Shown here in pieces: positions 6,147 through 13,894 of a DNA stretch of 26,467 nucleotides. The stretch spans positions 1 through 26,467 of the forward strand of contig CAKTOO010000027.1 of assembly GCA_934590165.1 (NCBI GenBank). Reading direction: 5' to 3'. Made by a program: the position numbers and the translations under genes. Within the stretch, counting starts at the first letter, position 1. Every line of letters starts with the position of its first letter. Source of the DNA: an uncultured Dysosmobacter sp. (GTDB lineage: Bacteria; Bacillota; Clostridia; Oscillospirales; Oscillospiraceae). The notes under the pieces are model-generated. The model was not told the DNA's origin, made no database searches, and saw only the letters and a list, made by a program, of their open reading frames with translations.

Positions 6147-8185
6147 ATGGTGCAGCATCTGCCATTGTCTGTCCGGGTCCCCATTGAGGAGGATAACCCC
6201 AGTATTCGCCGGAATGAAGCCCTTTGTATCAAGTGCGGAATGTGCAAGGAGGTCTGCACACAGCAGATCGGCGTGCACGGCACATACACCCTGGAGGAAA
6301 CCGGCGGAAAAGCCATCTGTATCCACTGCGGCCAATGTGCCAACGTCTGCCCCCCTCCAGCATCACCGAGGTATACGAGTACCCGGCGGTCCGGACCGCC
6401 GTCAAGGACCCGGATAAGGTGGTCATCGTCAGCACATCTCCCTCCGTCCGTGCGGCCCTGGGCGAGGAGTTCGGGCTGCCCAAGGGTGCCTTCGTCCAGG
6501 GCAAAATGGTGGCCCTGCTGCGGGCCCTGGGCGCGGACTATGTGCTGGACACCAACTTCTCCGCCGACCTGACCATTATGGAGGAGGCCAGTGAACCGCT
6601 CCAGCGGATCACCACTGGAGACAAGCCCCTGCCCCAGTTCACCAGCTGCTGTCCCACCTGGGTCAAGTTCGCGGAGACCTACTATCCCGAGCTGATGCCC
6701 AATATCTCCAGCGCCAAAAGCCCCATCGGGATGCAGGGCCCCACCATCAAAACCTATTTTGCCAAGAAGATGGGCATCGCCCCGGAGAAGATCGTCAATG
6801 TGGCCCTGACTCCCTGCGCCGCTAAGAAGTTTGAGATCCGCCGCTCCGAGATGAACGCGGCAGGCAAGAAGCTGGGCATCCCCACCATGCGGGACATGAA
6901 CCAGGTCATCACCACCCGGGAGCTGGCCCTATGGGCCAAGGAGGATGGCATCGACTTCGCCTCCCTGCCTGACAGTGACTATGACCGGCTGATGGGCGAG
7001 GGTTCCGGCGCCGGCGTCATTTTCGGCAACACCGGCGGCGCCATGGAGGCCGCCCTGCGGACGGCCTACGCCTTTATCACCGGCCAGCAGCCTCCCGCGG
7101 ACCTGCTGGACCTGCAGCCTGTCCGGGGCTACGATGGCATCCGGGAGGCCAGTCTGGACATCCAGGGCACCACGGTGAATGTGGCTGTGGTGTACGGCAC
7201 GGCCAACGCCCGGAAGATGATCGAGCGGGTAAGATCCGGCGAAAAGCAGTACCACTTCATTGAGGTCATGACCTGCCCCGGCGGCTGCATCGGCGGCGGA
7301 CAGCCCAGGGACATCCTGGCGGACGCCGACGAGACCCGCAAGGCCCGCATTTCCAGCCTGTACCAGCGGGATGCGGGAATGGAGCGCCGCCTGAGCCATG
7401 AGAACCAGGAGATGAAACAGCTGTACGCGGAATTTTATGGCAAGCCTTTGAGCGAGCTGGCGGAAAAAATGCTGCACACGGCCTATTTGGACCGGAGCGG
7501 CGACTTAAAGCAAGGAAGAACGACGAACATGGCAAAATGGAAATGCAAGGTCTGCGGTTACATCTACGAGGGTGAGGAATTGCCCGCCGACTTCAAATGC
7601 CCCATCTGCAAGCAGCCCGCCTCCGCTTTTGAAAAGGTGGAGGCGGCCCCCGCTGCGTCTCCCTACGCCGGCACCAAGACGGAAAAGAATCTGGAGGAGG
7701 CCTTCACCGGCGAGAGCCAGGCCCGGAACAAGTACACCTTCTTCGCCCTGGTGGCCCAGCGGGAAGGCTATGAGGAGCTGGCGGAGCTGTTTTTGAAGAC
7801 CGCCCGCAACGAGCAGGAGCACGCCCGTGTCTGGTTCCAGGAGTTGGGCCACATCGGCACCTCCGCTGAGAACCTGCTGGCCGCCGCCGAGGGCGAAAAC
7901 TACGAGTGGACCGACATGTATGACCGGATGGCCCGGGAAGCCGATGAAGAAGGCTTCCACGACCTGGCGGACCGCTTCCGCATGGTGGGCGCCATCGAAA
8001 AGCGTCACGAGGAGCGCTACCGCAAGCTCCTCAACGACGTGCAGATGAAGCAGGTCTTCGAAAAGAGCGGTCAGGCCATGTGGGAGTGCCGGGTCTGCGG
8101 CCACATCGTGGTGGGCGCCAAGGCACCCGAGGTCTGCCCCGTGTGCAAGTACAGCCAGGCGTATTTCGAGGTCCACAAGATCTGA
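6147..8185 (+). CDS. hydA: [FeFe]-hydrogenase, frameshifted, fused in frame to rubrerythrin
   Basis: The N-terminus (ATG 6147, AGGAGG six bases upstream) carries two [4Fe-4S] ferredoxin motifs, CIKCGMCKEVC and CIHCGQCANVCP. At a run of six C (6350-6355) the frame breaks; one base back, it continues as a standard H-cluster domain. That domain has L1 TSCCPTW, L2 TPCAAKK (Thr in place of the usual Met) and L3 EVMTCPGGCIGGGQP, all cluster cysteines present. The enzyme would make or oxidise H2 in the cytoplasm. The hydrogenase part is about 460 aa, a compact type with two clusters. After its usual terminal HTAY the frame stays open through about 12 linker codons into rubrerythrin (from 7529). Either this is a hydrogenase-rubrerythrin fusion or two genes lacking a stop between them. 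The frameshift may be mutation, sequencing error or recoding. Confidence 0.8.
7529..8185 (+). CDS. rbr: Rubrerythrin with rubredoxin-like domains at both ends
   Basis: This 218-aa segment can be translated separately from ATG 7529 (AAGGAAG about ten bases upstream), or as the C-terminal part of the hydrogenase frame. Order: N-terminal rubredoxin-like knot (CKVCGYIYEGE and CPICKQPASAF), ferritin-like di-iron domain with FTGESQARNKY, NEQEHA and IEKRHEERY supplying Glu/His ligands, then a C-terminal rubredoxin-like knot (CRVCGH and CPVCKYSQAYF). Rubrerythrins reduce hydrogen peroxide in anaerobes using electrons from NAD(P)H or rubredoxin. The double-knot form is common in Clostridia. In the fusion, electrons from H2 could in principle reach the peroxidase site; that is inference. 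Confidence 0.93.
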   Translation: MAKWKCKVCGYIYEGEELPADFKCPICKQPASAFEKVEAAPAASPYAGTKTEKNLEEAFTGESQARNKYTFFALVAQREGYEELAELFLKTARNEQEHARVWFQELGHIGTSAENLLAAAEGENYEWTDMYDRMAREADEEGFHDLADRFRMVGAIEKRHEERYRKLLNDVQMKQVFEKSGQAMWECRVCGHIVVGAKAPEVCPVCKYSQAYFEVHKI

Positions 8186-8448
8186 GGCCCCGGAAACCCC
8201 ATTCCCTTTTTGACAAAAACCGCCGGATCCATACTCATGCGTTCGATAAGAACAAGAAAGCGGCAAGCGAAGTGTTGCAAAAAGGACTGGAAATCTGATA
8301 AAGATAGAATTGCGTTGCAAAGTTGCATTCTGCGGCCGGTAACGGCCGCTGGTGCGGTGTCCAGCGGCCGTTGTGCGGTCACAGCGGCCACGCAGTTAAT
8401 CGGTCATTCGTGGTTTAATGACCACGGTGTAGTGCTTGGTTGCACGCT
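8186..8448. other. Junction region between chromosome and IS21 remnant
   Basis: No supported gene. It holds a perfect 10-bp inverted repeat (8343-8352 with 8361-8370) in a run of GGCC-rich repeats. On the minus strand, the frame spanning about 8399-8470 reads ANAILKRATKHYTVVIKP and ends at TAA, which may be the displaced C-terminus of IstB. Confidence 0.5.
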
Positions 8449-8964
8449 TCAAGATAGCGTTGGCGGAGACCTCTTCAGGCGCTTCTGGTACTTCGAGTAG
8501 TCCTGCACCTTGAGCGCCACCAGCGCCTCCAGAAGGGACTCACAGTGGTGGTATTCCACTTTGTAGTTGTTGCAGGCAACAATGCCAATAGCCTTTGCCA
8601 AATAGGATTTACCGCTGTCGGATGGCCCCAGAATACAAACATTCAGGCCGGAATCAATGAAATCTAACGAAGCCAACGCTTCAGTAATTCCACGGGGCAG
8701 ATACTCACACTCAGATGAATCAACACAGTTGGTGAGTTCCTGCGGACACCCTCGCAGATGCGCGCTGCGTAGGCGGCACTGAATGCGTTTGTTCATCTTC
8801 TTCTGGTATTCCGGCTCAACAAGATTAGCTATCGCCATCAATGGATCAAGCTCCAGAAAATTTGGAGATTGGTACATTTCATCCAGCGTAGAGGACATGC
8901 CGGGCAGGCCCATTTCGTTCAGTTCAGCAAGAAGCGTGTTGAAGAGTGCTTTTCCGATGAGCAT
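8449..8964 (-). pseudogene. istB: IS21-family helper ATPase IstB, truncated
   Basis: A 171-aa remnant of the AAA+ helper that assists the IS21 transposase. The N-terminal part is normal (LLAELNEMGLPGM start region) and the Walker A motif GPSDSGKS is at residues 113-120. After KYQKRLKR the protein leaves the family and stops, so Walker B and the C-terminal third are missing (usual length about 250 aa). Its ATG overlaps the last base of the istA remnant stop (TAATG), the normal translational coupling of IS21 elements. A matching C-terminal fragment may continue in another frame around 8399-8470, implying an internal deletion. It should be inactive. Confidence 0.85.
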
Positions 8965-9445
8965 TACTTGTCACCGCCTTTTCCTTTACGCTGAGCCAAA
9001 TTCCGGCTGCGGGAGAGGAGCCTGTTAATGTCCATGGACTCAGCGTCCATGACAAAAGCCCCCTTATTGTGTTCTTCGTTAGCAACAGTGTTGTAGCCGG
9101 AAGTTCCCAGATCTTCTGCAACAACTGGAATCGTGTTCTTTATGAACGTGTAGTGTGCCTTACCCAGTTCTAAAGCCTGGCGGCAGGTTTCCTCCAGCGC
9201 CTGCTTGCTGTATTTCCTGGTAAAGCTCAGGACTCCCTGGCACATCCGGTAGGTCTGCACCTCCAGCTTGCGGCTGGAAAGAATGCGCTTAATAACCGCC
9301 TCGGTATTAGGGCCAATGGTCATGGCCTTCCGAGTGAAATATGTACCGTTCCATTCGGACATTTCCCTGTAGCTTGCCGGAAGATGGTTCGAATCCGTAG
9401 ACCACTGGCTCTTTGCAGTGGCTCTGGGCCATTCACAGATACGTC
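8964..9445 (-). pseudogene. istA: IS21-family transposase IstA, C-terminal fragment
   Basis: About 160 C-terminal residues of IstA, recognised by the stretch around IGPNTEAVIKRILSSRKLE and TYRMCQGVL typical of the end of IS21 transposases. The DNA-binding and DDE catalytic domains are absent. Its reading frame is continuous with the N-terminus of VirB4, so the open frame from 9779 encodes a chimera. The left end of the insertion sequence has been lost. Confidence 0.85.
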
Positions 9446-9779
9446 CGCCGTCCAGATCATCTCCCTCGGGCGGGATGAGGATCTCCTGTTCAAAATTGCG
9501 CCGGTCCAGGCGCTTATTGTTGATGGTGATCTTCGTGGTGGAGCCGGTGTCCAGCGCGTTCAGCAGCTCGGAATAGCTGAGAAACATGGCCGTCTTATCC
9601 TCTTTCGAGGCGATGGCATAATTGATGTCGCTAAAACGCAGTGTTTTAGAATACTTGCTGCCAAATTGAAAGACCCCATCCGGCCAGATGCGGCGGATGG
9701 GGATGATGTCCTGTACAGATCTCGGAACCGTAAATCTTTCTTTGTCTTGCTTCATCGTATTTTGCAGAGTTTTAATCAA
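9440..9779 (-). pseudogene. VirB4-like conjugation ATPase, N-terminal fragment (CD1110 type)
   Basis: The first about 113 residues match the start of VirB4-type conjugal transfer ATPases of clostridial elements: PRSVQDIIPIRRIWPDG, KYSKTLRFSDINY, YSELLNALDTG and FEQEILIP. The Walker-containing ATPase domain, most of the roughly 800-aa protein, is replaced by IstA sequence after DDLDG. The start is TTG 9779 overlapping the prgI stop; ATG 9755 is an alternative. With this gene cut, the type IV secretion channel cannot be powered from this copy. Confidence 0.85.
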
Positions 9780-10124
9780 GCTTGAGAGCCTCCTTTATCG
9801 TTGAATTTTCCAGAGCTTTGGCGTATATGTTGTCCGATTTGAACACGAGCCTGCGGGGAAATAGAAATTCCGAGCGGATATACGCAAGCAAAAACTGCTC
9901 CAGCGTCATGCCGTTATACTGAAAGAAGCCGCCCAGGGCAAAGGGAAAGGCTGCAAGCACGCAGACCCAGCCGATCTCCCCATTCCCCAGCACAGGGCGC
10001 AGGCCGAAATATACGCCCACTGCCACGGCGACCGCCAGCAGTGCGAACAGCAGCTGCCGCAGGGACAGCCCGAAGAATAGACTCTCCTGGTATTTCGTAC
10101 TTCTTTGTTGATGCGGACCTCCAA
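9772..10124 (-). pseudogene. PrgI-family conjugation protein, frameshifted
   Basis: A small membrane protein usually encoded just before virB4. The N-terminus from TTG 10124 (GGAGGTGAT upstream) reads MEVRINKEVR. A one-base loss in an A run near 10100 then moves the expected sequence (KYQESLFFGLSLRQLLFALL) to the next frame. That frame continues normally as VYFGLRPVLG, FFQYNGMTLEQFL and SEFLFPRRLVFK to the stop at 9772. Two hydrophobic helices are recovered when the frame is corrected. The TTG start sits where ATGGAG would be expected (ATTGGAG is present). Confidence 0.82.
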
Positions 10125-10167
10125 TGGATCACCTCCGAGTTTTTTCTGAGTTTTGCTGAACAGACTC

Positions 10168-10196
10168 TTGCTTTGTCTATGCAGTCATGGTACTAT
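10168..10196 (+). promoter_or_regulatory. Promoter of the 112-aa membrane protein gene
   Basis: TTGCTT (10168-10173), 17-bp spacer, TACTAT (10191-10196), on the plus strand and opposite to the surrounding conjugation genes. Confidence 0.6.
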
Positions 10197-10227
10197 GCCA
10201 CAAACCCGATGAAGGAGGTCGTGACAC

Positions 10228-10566
10228 ATGATCGCTTTTCTGATGATCGCCGGGCTTGGCATCCTGGCGCTTCTCTCCCGGCTGGCCGCGCTGACGCGGA
10301 TGACCATCCCGCTTTTGTACACCGTGTCTATGCTGACGGTGTTCCACGGCTGGTATCGCGCCCATACCGTGCTGGCAGACCGCATCCTGTTTGTCCTTGT
10401 AGGGCTGGTAGTGCTGTCCTGGCTGCTTTCGCTGATCCGCTTTGCCTGCGATCTTGTTATGCAGGCGCGGGATGACGCTGCCGCTATGGAGTATTTCTCC
10501 TACCGTGTTCGCAAAGCACGGGAAAACGGTGAGGATACCGTCAGCACGGAGGGGCTGTGGCGCTGA
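10228..10566 (+). CDS. Small three-helix membrane protein
   Basis: A 112-aa protein with AAGGAGG nine bases before ATG 10228. Three hydrophobic helices are visible (about residues 2-18, 25-45, 50-72), followed by a charged cytoplasmic-type tail with ARDDAAAMEYFSYRVRKARE. No family is recognised. It is placed between the virB6 remnant and prgI but faces the other way with its own promoter, so it is not part of the transfer operon. The minus-strand frame here is low-complexity and unlikely to code. Confidence 0.65.
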   Translation: MIAFLMIAGLGILALLSRLAALTRMTIPLLYTVSMLTVFHGWYRAHTVLADRILFVLVGLVVLSWLLSLIRFACDLVMQARDDAAAMEYFSYRVRKARENGEDTVSTEGLWR

Positions 10567-10567
10567 A

Positions 10568-10886
10568 TCAGCCAAGGCCCATCAGTTCCCGGATGATGCG
10601 GTCGCTCATCTTGATCGCGCCCACCAGCACCAGCATATTGAAGAACAGCTCGCCCACATAGTTCCACACGATGGTGGCTGCCGCCAGCGTATCGTCCGCG
10701 ATGGCGGGCGGGGACGACGCAAAGGCAGAGAAGATCACACAGGCCAATACGATGACGCAGCCCTCCATGCAGATGGCGGCATAGCTTTTCAGAAAGGCTA
10801 CGCCAATACTGCTGGAGGGCTGTCCTGCGAAGCTGGCCAGCGGGATGGGTGCGATGGCTGTGGCGATGTAGAGCTTAAAAAAGCGG
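10568..10886 (-). pseudogene. VirB6/TrbL-like transfer protein, C-terminal fragment (CD1112 type)
   Basis: About 105 codons read as the end of the polytopic VirB6/TrbL-like channel protein of clostridial conjugative elements: FFKLYIATAIAPIPLASF, YAAICMEGCVIVLACVIFSAFA split across two helices, and VWNYVGELFFNMLVLVGAIK near the C-terminus. There is no start codon at the upstream end; the fragment begins exactly where mobC ends. Roughly two thirds of the normal protein (about 290 aa) is missing. A deletion between mobC and virB6 removed the relaxase gene expected after mobC. Confidence 0.85.
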
Positions 10887-11198
10887 CTACTGTTTCACCA
10901 ATTCTGTCATTTTTGCCTCTGTCGTCCGCATCAGGAATTTCAGTTCCCTGACATCCTCTTTTGTGGCAAAGCCGGCATTGGCTTTGCGGGCGATCTGATT
11001 GATGTTATTGCCGATGCGATTGATCTCCACATACAGGTCGTGGAGCTCCTGCGGCGGACGCTGGCGGATGGTGACGCCGCCGATCATCTCCCGAATCGCC
11101 GCGCTGACCGGCAAGCCGGAGACGGCGCAGATCTGCGACAGCTTCCTGCGCTCCGCGTCGTTCAGCCGGACGGAGATCATGTGTGTTCTTCCGGGCAT
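10887..11198 (-). CDS. mobC: MobC-like mobilisation accessory protein
   Basis: A 103-aa relaxosome protein. The N-terminus MISVRLNDAERRKL is the ribbon-helix-helix-like DNA-binding start typical of MobC. The body has VSAAIREMIGG, RPPQELHDLYVEINRIGNN and INQIARKAN, the family signature. MobC helps the relaxase open oriT. ATG 11198 has AGGAGG six bases upstream; the longer frame from 11294 runs through the palindromic non-coding region and is not favoured. The partner relaxase is missing. The last residues may be altered by the deletion that joins mobC to the virB6 fragment. Confidence 0.88.
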   Translation of the reverse strand: MPGRTHMISVRLNDAERRKLSQICAVSGLPVSAAIREMIGGVTIRQRPPQELHDLYVEINRIGNNINQIARKANAGFATKEDVRELKFLMRTTEAKMTELVKQ

Positions 11199-11214
11199 AT
11201 TGCCCTCCTTTCCT

Positions 11215-11516
11215 GCGGCACTGCCGCAAAATCTTCCGCCCGCAGGCGGCATTGGGGACTGGGGATGCCCCCAGCAAGCGAGTTTGTCATACAAACGCTA
11301 TGCTTGCGCCAGCGCCGCCATTGGCGGCGTTGGCTGTTCCCCGCCGACGGCGGGGCGTTTTTTGAGAGGTAGGTTGATCCCAATACAGGCGGACACGGTC
11401 CGCGCCTTTTCCATAAAAAAGAAATGTCTGGCAGCAGCGCCAGACATCCGGTTTCGCAGGGGTCTTCCGCACAGGGTGTCAATGTAACACCCAAAATAGA
11501 AACGGCAGGGTGTCAT
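11215..11516. other. Palindrome-rich region upstream of mobC, candidate oriT
   Basis: Inverted repeats: 7-bp stems 11313-11319/11323-11329 and 11339-11345/11349-11355 (the latter followed by CGTTTTTT on the plus strand), a GCGGAC/GTCCGC palindrome near 11391-11405, and a 9-bp stem 11424-11432/11439-11447. MobC-type oriT sites usually lie directly upstream of mobC, so this is the natural candidate. A 72-codon minus-strand frame (11298-11516) crosses all of these repeats and is probably not a gene. Confidence 0.5.
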
Positions 11517-11530
11517 CAAGACACCCTGCC
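11504..11530 (-). terminator. Terminator of the HipA-Fic operon
   Basis: A perfect 11-bp stem (11504-11514 with 11520-11530), loop of 5, followed on the minus strand by GTTTCTATTTT. It begins 16 bases after the Fic stop codon. Confidence 0.8.
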
Positions 11531-11545
11531 CGTTCAAATATCGAC

Positions 11546-12340
11546 TCAACGCTCGATCTCTTCCGTTTTCTGCCTGCTGTTTCGTGCAGCGGTTCGAGCT
11601 GCGTCGAAGGGAAGGACGAATCCTTCTACCTGTTGATAATAGCTCGTCTGTTCCTCTACAAAGAATGCCTCAAGAGGCGCATAGTCTCCTTTGGACTGTG
11701 CGGTGTTCAGCGCATGGTAATACTCGATTTTCTTATCATCACTTATCACGAAGGGTACCAATCCGTTTTTCAGACATTCTTTGAACAGAATCACGCGACC
11801 GGTTCTCCCGTTTCCATCTTGAAAAGGATGGATCATCTCATATTCAGCGTGGAACTTAGCCAGATCCGTCAGAGCATGCTGTGGGAGAGCATTGTATCCC
11901 GCAAGCAATTCTGTCATGCGTTCTTCCACTTCTTCCGACAGGGCCGTGACAATATCTGAGACACGGTTTCTTCTGTTCTTATATTCCCCGATGGGATAGC
12001 CGTTGGCAATATCTTCAAAAACGCCGCTTTTCAGCTTGTAGTGATATCGTTTAATGAGTTCGTGGGAGAGCGGTTGATCGTATGTCTTGAGCATTTCGTT
12101 GAACATCAGAAAATGCCCCGTCATTTCCTCTACATCCTTTGCCCGGATCAGAGCATCTTCAGCAGATAAGGTGCCGGTATCAAACAGGGAAGCCATTTGC
12201 TTTTCTGTCAAGGCATTCCCTTCGATTTTGTTGGAATGATAGGCCAGCATTGTCTGCGTAAGGGCATAAACGCCGCTGTGGTCATTTCTCTTCTGCTCGA
12301 TTTGGAATCTGTCAATAAGATTCTGTATAAAGCGATGCAC
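11546..12340 (-). CDS. Fic-domain protein (probable AMP transferase)
   Basis: A 264-aa Fic protein. The active-site motif HPFQDGNGRTGR at residues 171-182 matches the HxFx(D/E)GNGRxxR consensus, with His171 as catalytic base. An N-terminal SNKIEG (36-41) fits the inhibitory alpha-helix motif (S/T)xxxE(G/N), with Glu40 as inhibitory Glu, so it is a self-inhibited class II-like protein. Fic enzymes transfer AMP or other nucleotide moieties to hydroxyls of target proteins. It is the last gene of a three-gene operon, six bases after the HipA-like gene, and a terminator follows. Cellular target unknown. It could be a stand-alone regulator rather than a toxin. Confidence 0.92.
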   Translation of the reverse strand: MHRFIQNLIDRFQIEQKRNDHSGVYALTQTMLAYHSNKIEGNALTEKQMASLFDTGTLSAEDALIRAKDVEEMTGHFLMFNEMLKTYDQPLSHELIKRYHYKLKSGVFEDIANGYPIGEYKNRRNRVSDIVTALSEEVEERMTELLAGYNALPQHALTDLAKFHAEYEMIHPFQDGNGRTGRVILFKECLKNGLVPFVISDDKKIEYYHALNTAQSKGDYAPLEAFFVEEQTSYYQQVEGFVLPFDAARTAARNSRQKTEEIER

Positions 12341-12346
12341 GTTCTA

Positions 12347-13531
12347 TTACCGCTCCATTTCACTGCGGCCGACGGCCGTTTTTCTGCGTTCCGGCTGCAG
12401 ACGAAGCAGCTGCGGGATGCGGTTCTGAATATGCCGCTCAATCGCTTGCAGGCGGTATTCCGGAAGATTCAGCTTGGGATGCCGATGGAATTGGAAGCCG
12501 ATCAGACGCCAGAGCTGCCTTGCCTGTACGGGACCCAAGACCTCACGGCAAACATTTTCAAAACTGATACCGTATGCCGTGCCTCTTGTCTTTGCATAGG
12601 CATCCAGATCCTTAAAATCATCCGGCATGGCAAAATTGAACAGGGACAGACCGTTATCAAAAACGGGAGCTGCTCCGATCACTTTGCCGCTGTGGTTATC
12701 CCGCAGGATACCGAAGTTGCCAAAGTGCCTGTCCTCGTTGTAAATAACAGCATCGAACACCAGCATGCTCCTGATCTGCTCATACGCTTCCGCACCAAGA
12801 CTCTTATAATAATCCAGACAGGCTTTCAGCCCGCCCTCCCGGACAATTCGCCCGATGGGGATATAGGCGGTATCAATATCGGTGAACAGCTTGCAGCGGG
12901 AGGCTGTGATCCCTTTCCAGTTTTCCAGCTCATACGTCACTGCGTTGAGACCCATAGCCTTAGCGATCTGGCTGGCATAGTACTCGCTATATGGCTCATT
13001 TCCTGTATTGGCCGCCCCGGAGGTGCCTCCCTTATACAGATATATCCCCTCGCCTGGGATGAAGCGCCACGCTTTCGGAAGCATTCCGTTGGTAGTCAGT
13101 TCGGGAGATGTGGTAAACGCCGCGTCGCTCTGCCCGAATCCAGTATAAGCCACCAGCGACAATATCTCTGAAAACCGATTCTCATATAAATTATACTGCG
13201 CAAAAGTCCCCGTGAAGTCCTTTGGCACGACCCAGTAGCTGTCGTTTAAGGACAGACCCTTGCAGATATCGATGATCCCTTTGGTGTCGTTGACGCTCAA
13301 CCCAAAGGTTTTCAGTATTTCCGCGACATAAGCACGATTTTTGGGGATCACGCGCTTCTGCAGCCACTTCAGCACACCTGTATCCGTCAGCTCCATGTCC
13401 AGAGGCAGCAGATCCTGCTGTTCTCCATTGATCCACAGAATTTTGGCTTTCAGTCCCTCAATGCCTTCTTCTGACAGAGTGAATGCCAGCATATCCGTGT
13501 CATAAAGGCGGAGCATATATTCCTGCTCCAT
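12347..13531 (-). CDS. HipA-like serine/threonine kinase
   Basis: A 394-aa protein of the HipA kinase superfamily. A divergent N-terminal domain (residues 1-135) precedes the kinase. Expected features follow: YLYKGG with probable ATP-binding Lys167, a glycine/serine-rich loop GTSGAANTGN (169-178), NEDRHFGN (265-272) as catalytic loop with Asp267 and Asn272, and FDNG (291-294) as the magnesium-binding Asp motif. HipA kinases phosphorylate targets such as glutamyl-tRNA synthetase and can arrest growth; the target here is unknown. No HipB-type helix-turn-helix gene accompanies it; a 90-aa protein is encoded six bases upstream and a Fic protein six bases downstream. The end of the protein is basic and proline-poor. 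Confidence 0.88.
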   Translation of the reverse strand: MEQEYMLRLYDTDMLAFTLSEEGIEGLKAKILWINGEQQDLLPLDMELTDTGVLKWLQKRVIPKNRAYVAEILKTFGLSVNDTKGIIDICKGLSLNDSYWVVPKDFTGTFAQYNLYENRFSEILSLVAYTGFGQSDAAFTTSPELTTNGMLPKAWRFIPGEGIYLYKGGTSGAANTGNEPYSEYYASQIAKAMGLNAVTYELENWKGITASRCKLFTDIDTAYIPIGRIVREGGLKACLDYYKSLGAEAYEQIRSMLVFDAVIYNEDRHFGNFGILRDNHSGKVIGAAPVFDNGLSLFNFAMPDDFKDLDAYAKTRGTAYGISFENVCREVLGPVQARQLWRLIGFQFHRHPKLNLPEYRLQAIERHIQNRIPQLLRLQPERRKTAVGRSEMER

Positions 13532-13537
13532 GTTGTC

Positions 13538-13810
13538 TCACTCCTTTCCCATACGGAGATATTTTTCTCTCAGATACCATGCCTGTTCTGATGAGATGAT
13601 CTGCTCTACTTCATAGAAATTGATCAGCGCATACAAATCACACCAGCAGAGGTCCCAGTGGTTATCCTGCCCACCGTTGTCAATGATGCTCCATGATCTC
13701 TGCATTCCCCGGATGGATTCCTTGAGATCGTCCGGCAGTCCGCATTCCAGGTAGGACCGGCCCAGTGGCTTTCCCGTTTCCGGGTCATATTGTGCGTTTC
13801 GATCATTCAT
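13538..13810 (-). CDS. Small protein leading the HipA-Fic operon
   Basis: A 90-aa, acidic, Trp-rich protein (SWSIIDNGGQDNHWDLCWCD in the middle) with a helical C-terminus ending SEQAWYLREKYLRMGKE. No family is recognised. ATG 13810 follows a GGACGCAGGT stretch, and a consensus promoter lies about 30 bases upstream. Only six bases separate it from the HipA-like gene, so the two are co-translated. Position and size suit an antitoxin or adaptor, but it has no visible DNA-binding motif. Confidence 0.75.
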   Translation of the reverse strand: MNDRNAQYDPETGKPLGRSYLECGLPDDLKESIRGMQRSWSIIDNGGQDNHWDLCWCDLYALINFYEVEQIISSEQAWYLREKYLRMGKE

Positions 13811-13839
13811 ACCTGCGTCCTCGCTTGTAACATTATTTT

Positions 13840-13868
13840 ATTATACCGACTTATCCCTGTTTTAGCAA
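13840..13868 (-). promoter_or_regulatory. Promoter of the 90-aa/HipA/Fic operon
   Basis: Minus strand: TTGCTA (13863-13868), 17-bp spacer, TATAAT (13840-13845). The operon therefore has its own expression unit inside the element. Confidence 0.8.
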
Positions 13869-13894
13869 GTACTGTTGCCAGACAGCCCAGTAGA

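Noticed and set aside
11298..11516. 72-aa minus-strand frame upstream of mobC
   Set aside because: It crosses several palindromes and has no clear ribosome binding site; it is better explained as a non-coding oriT-like region.
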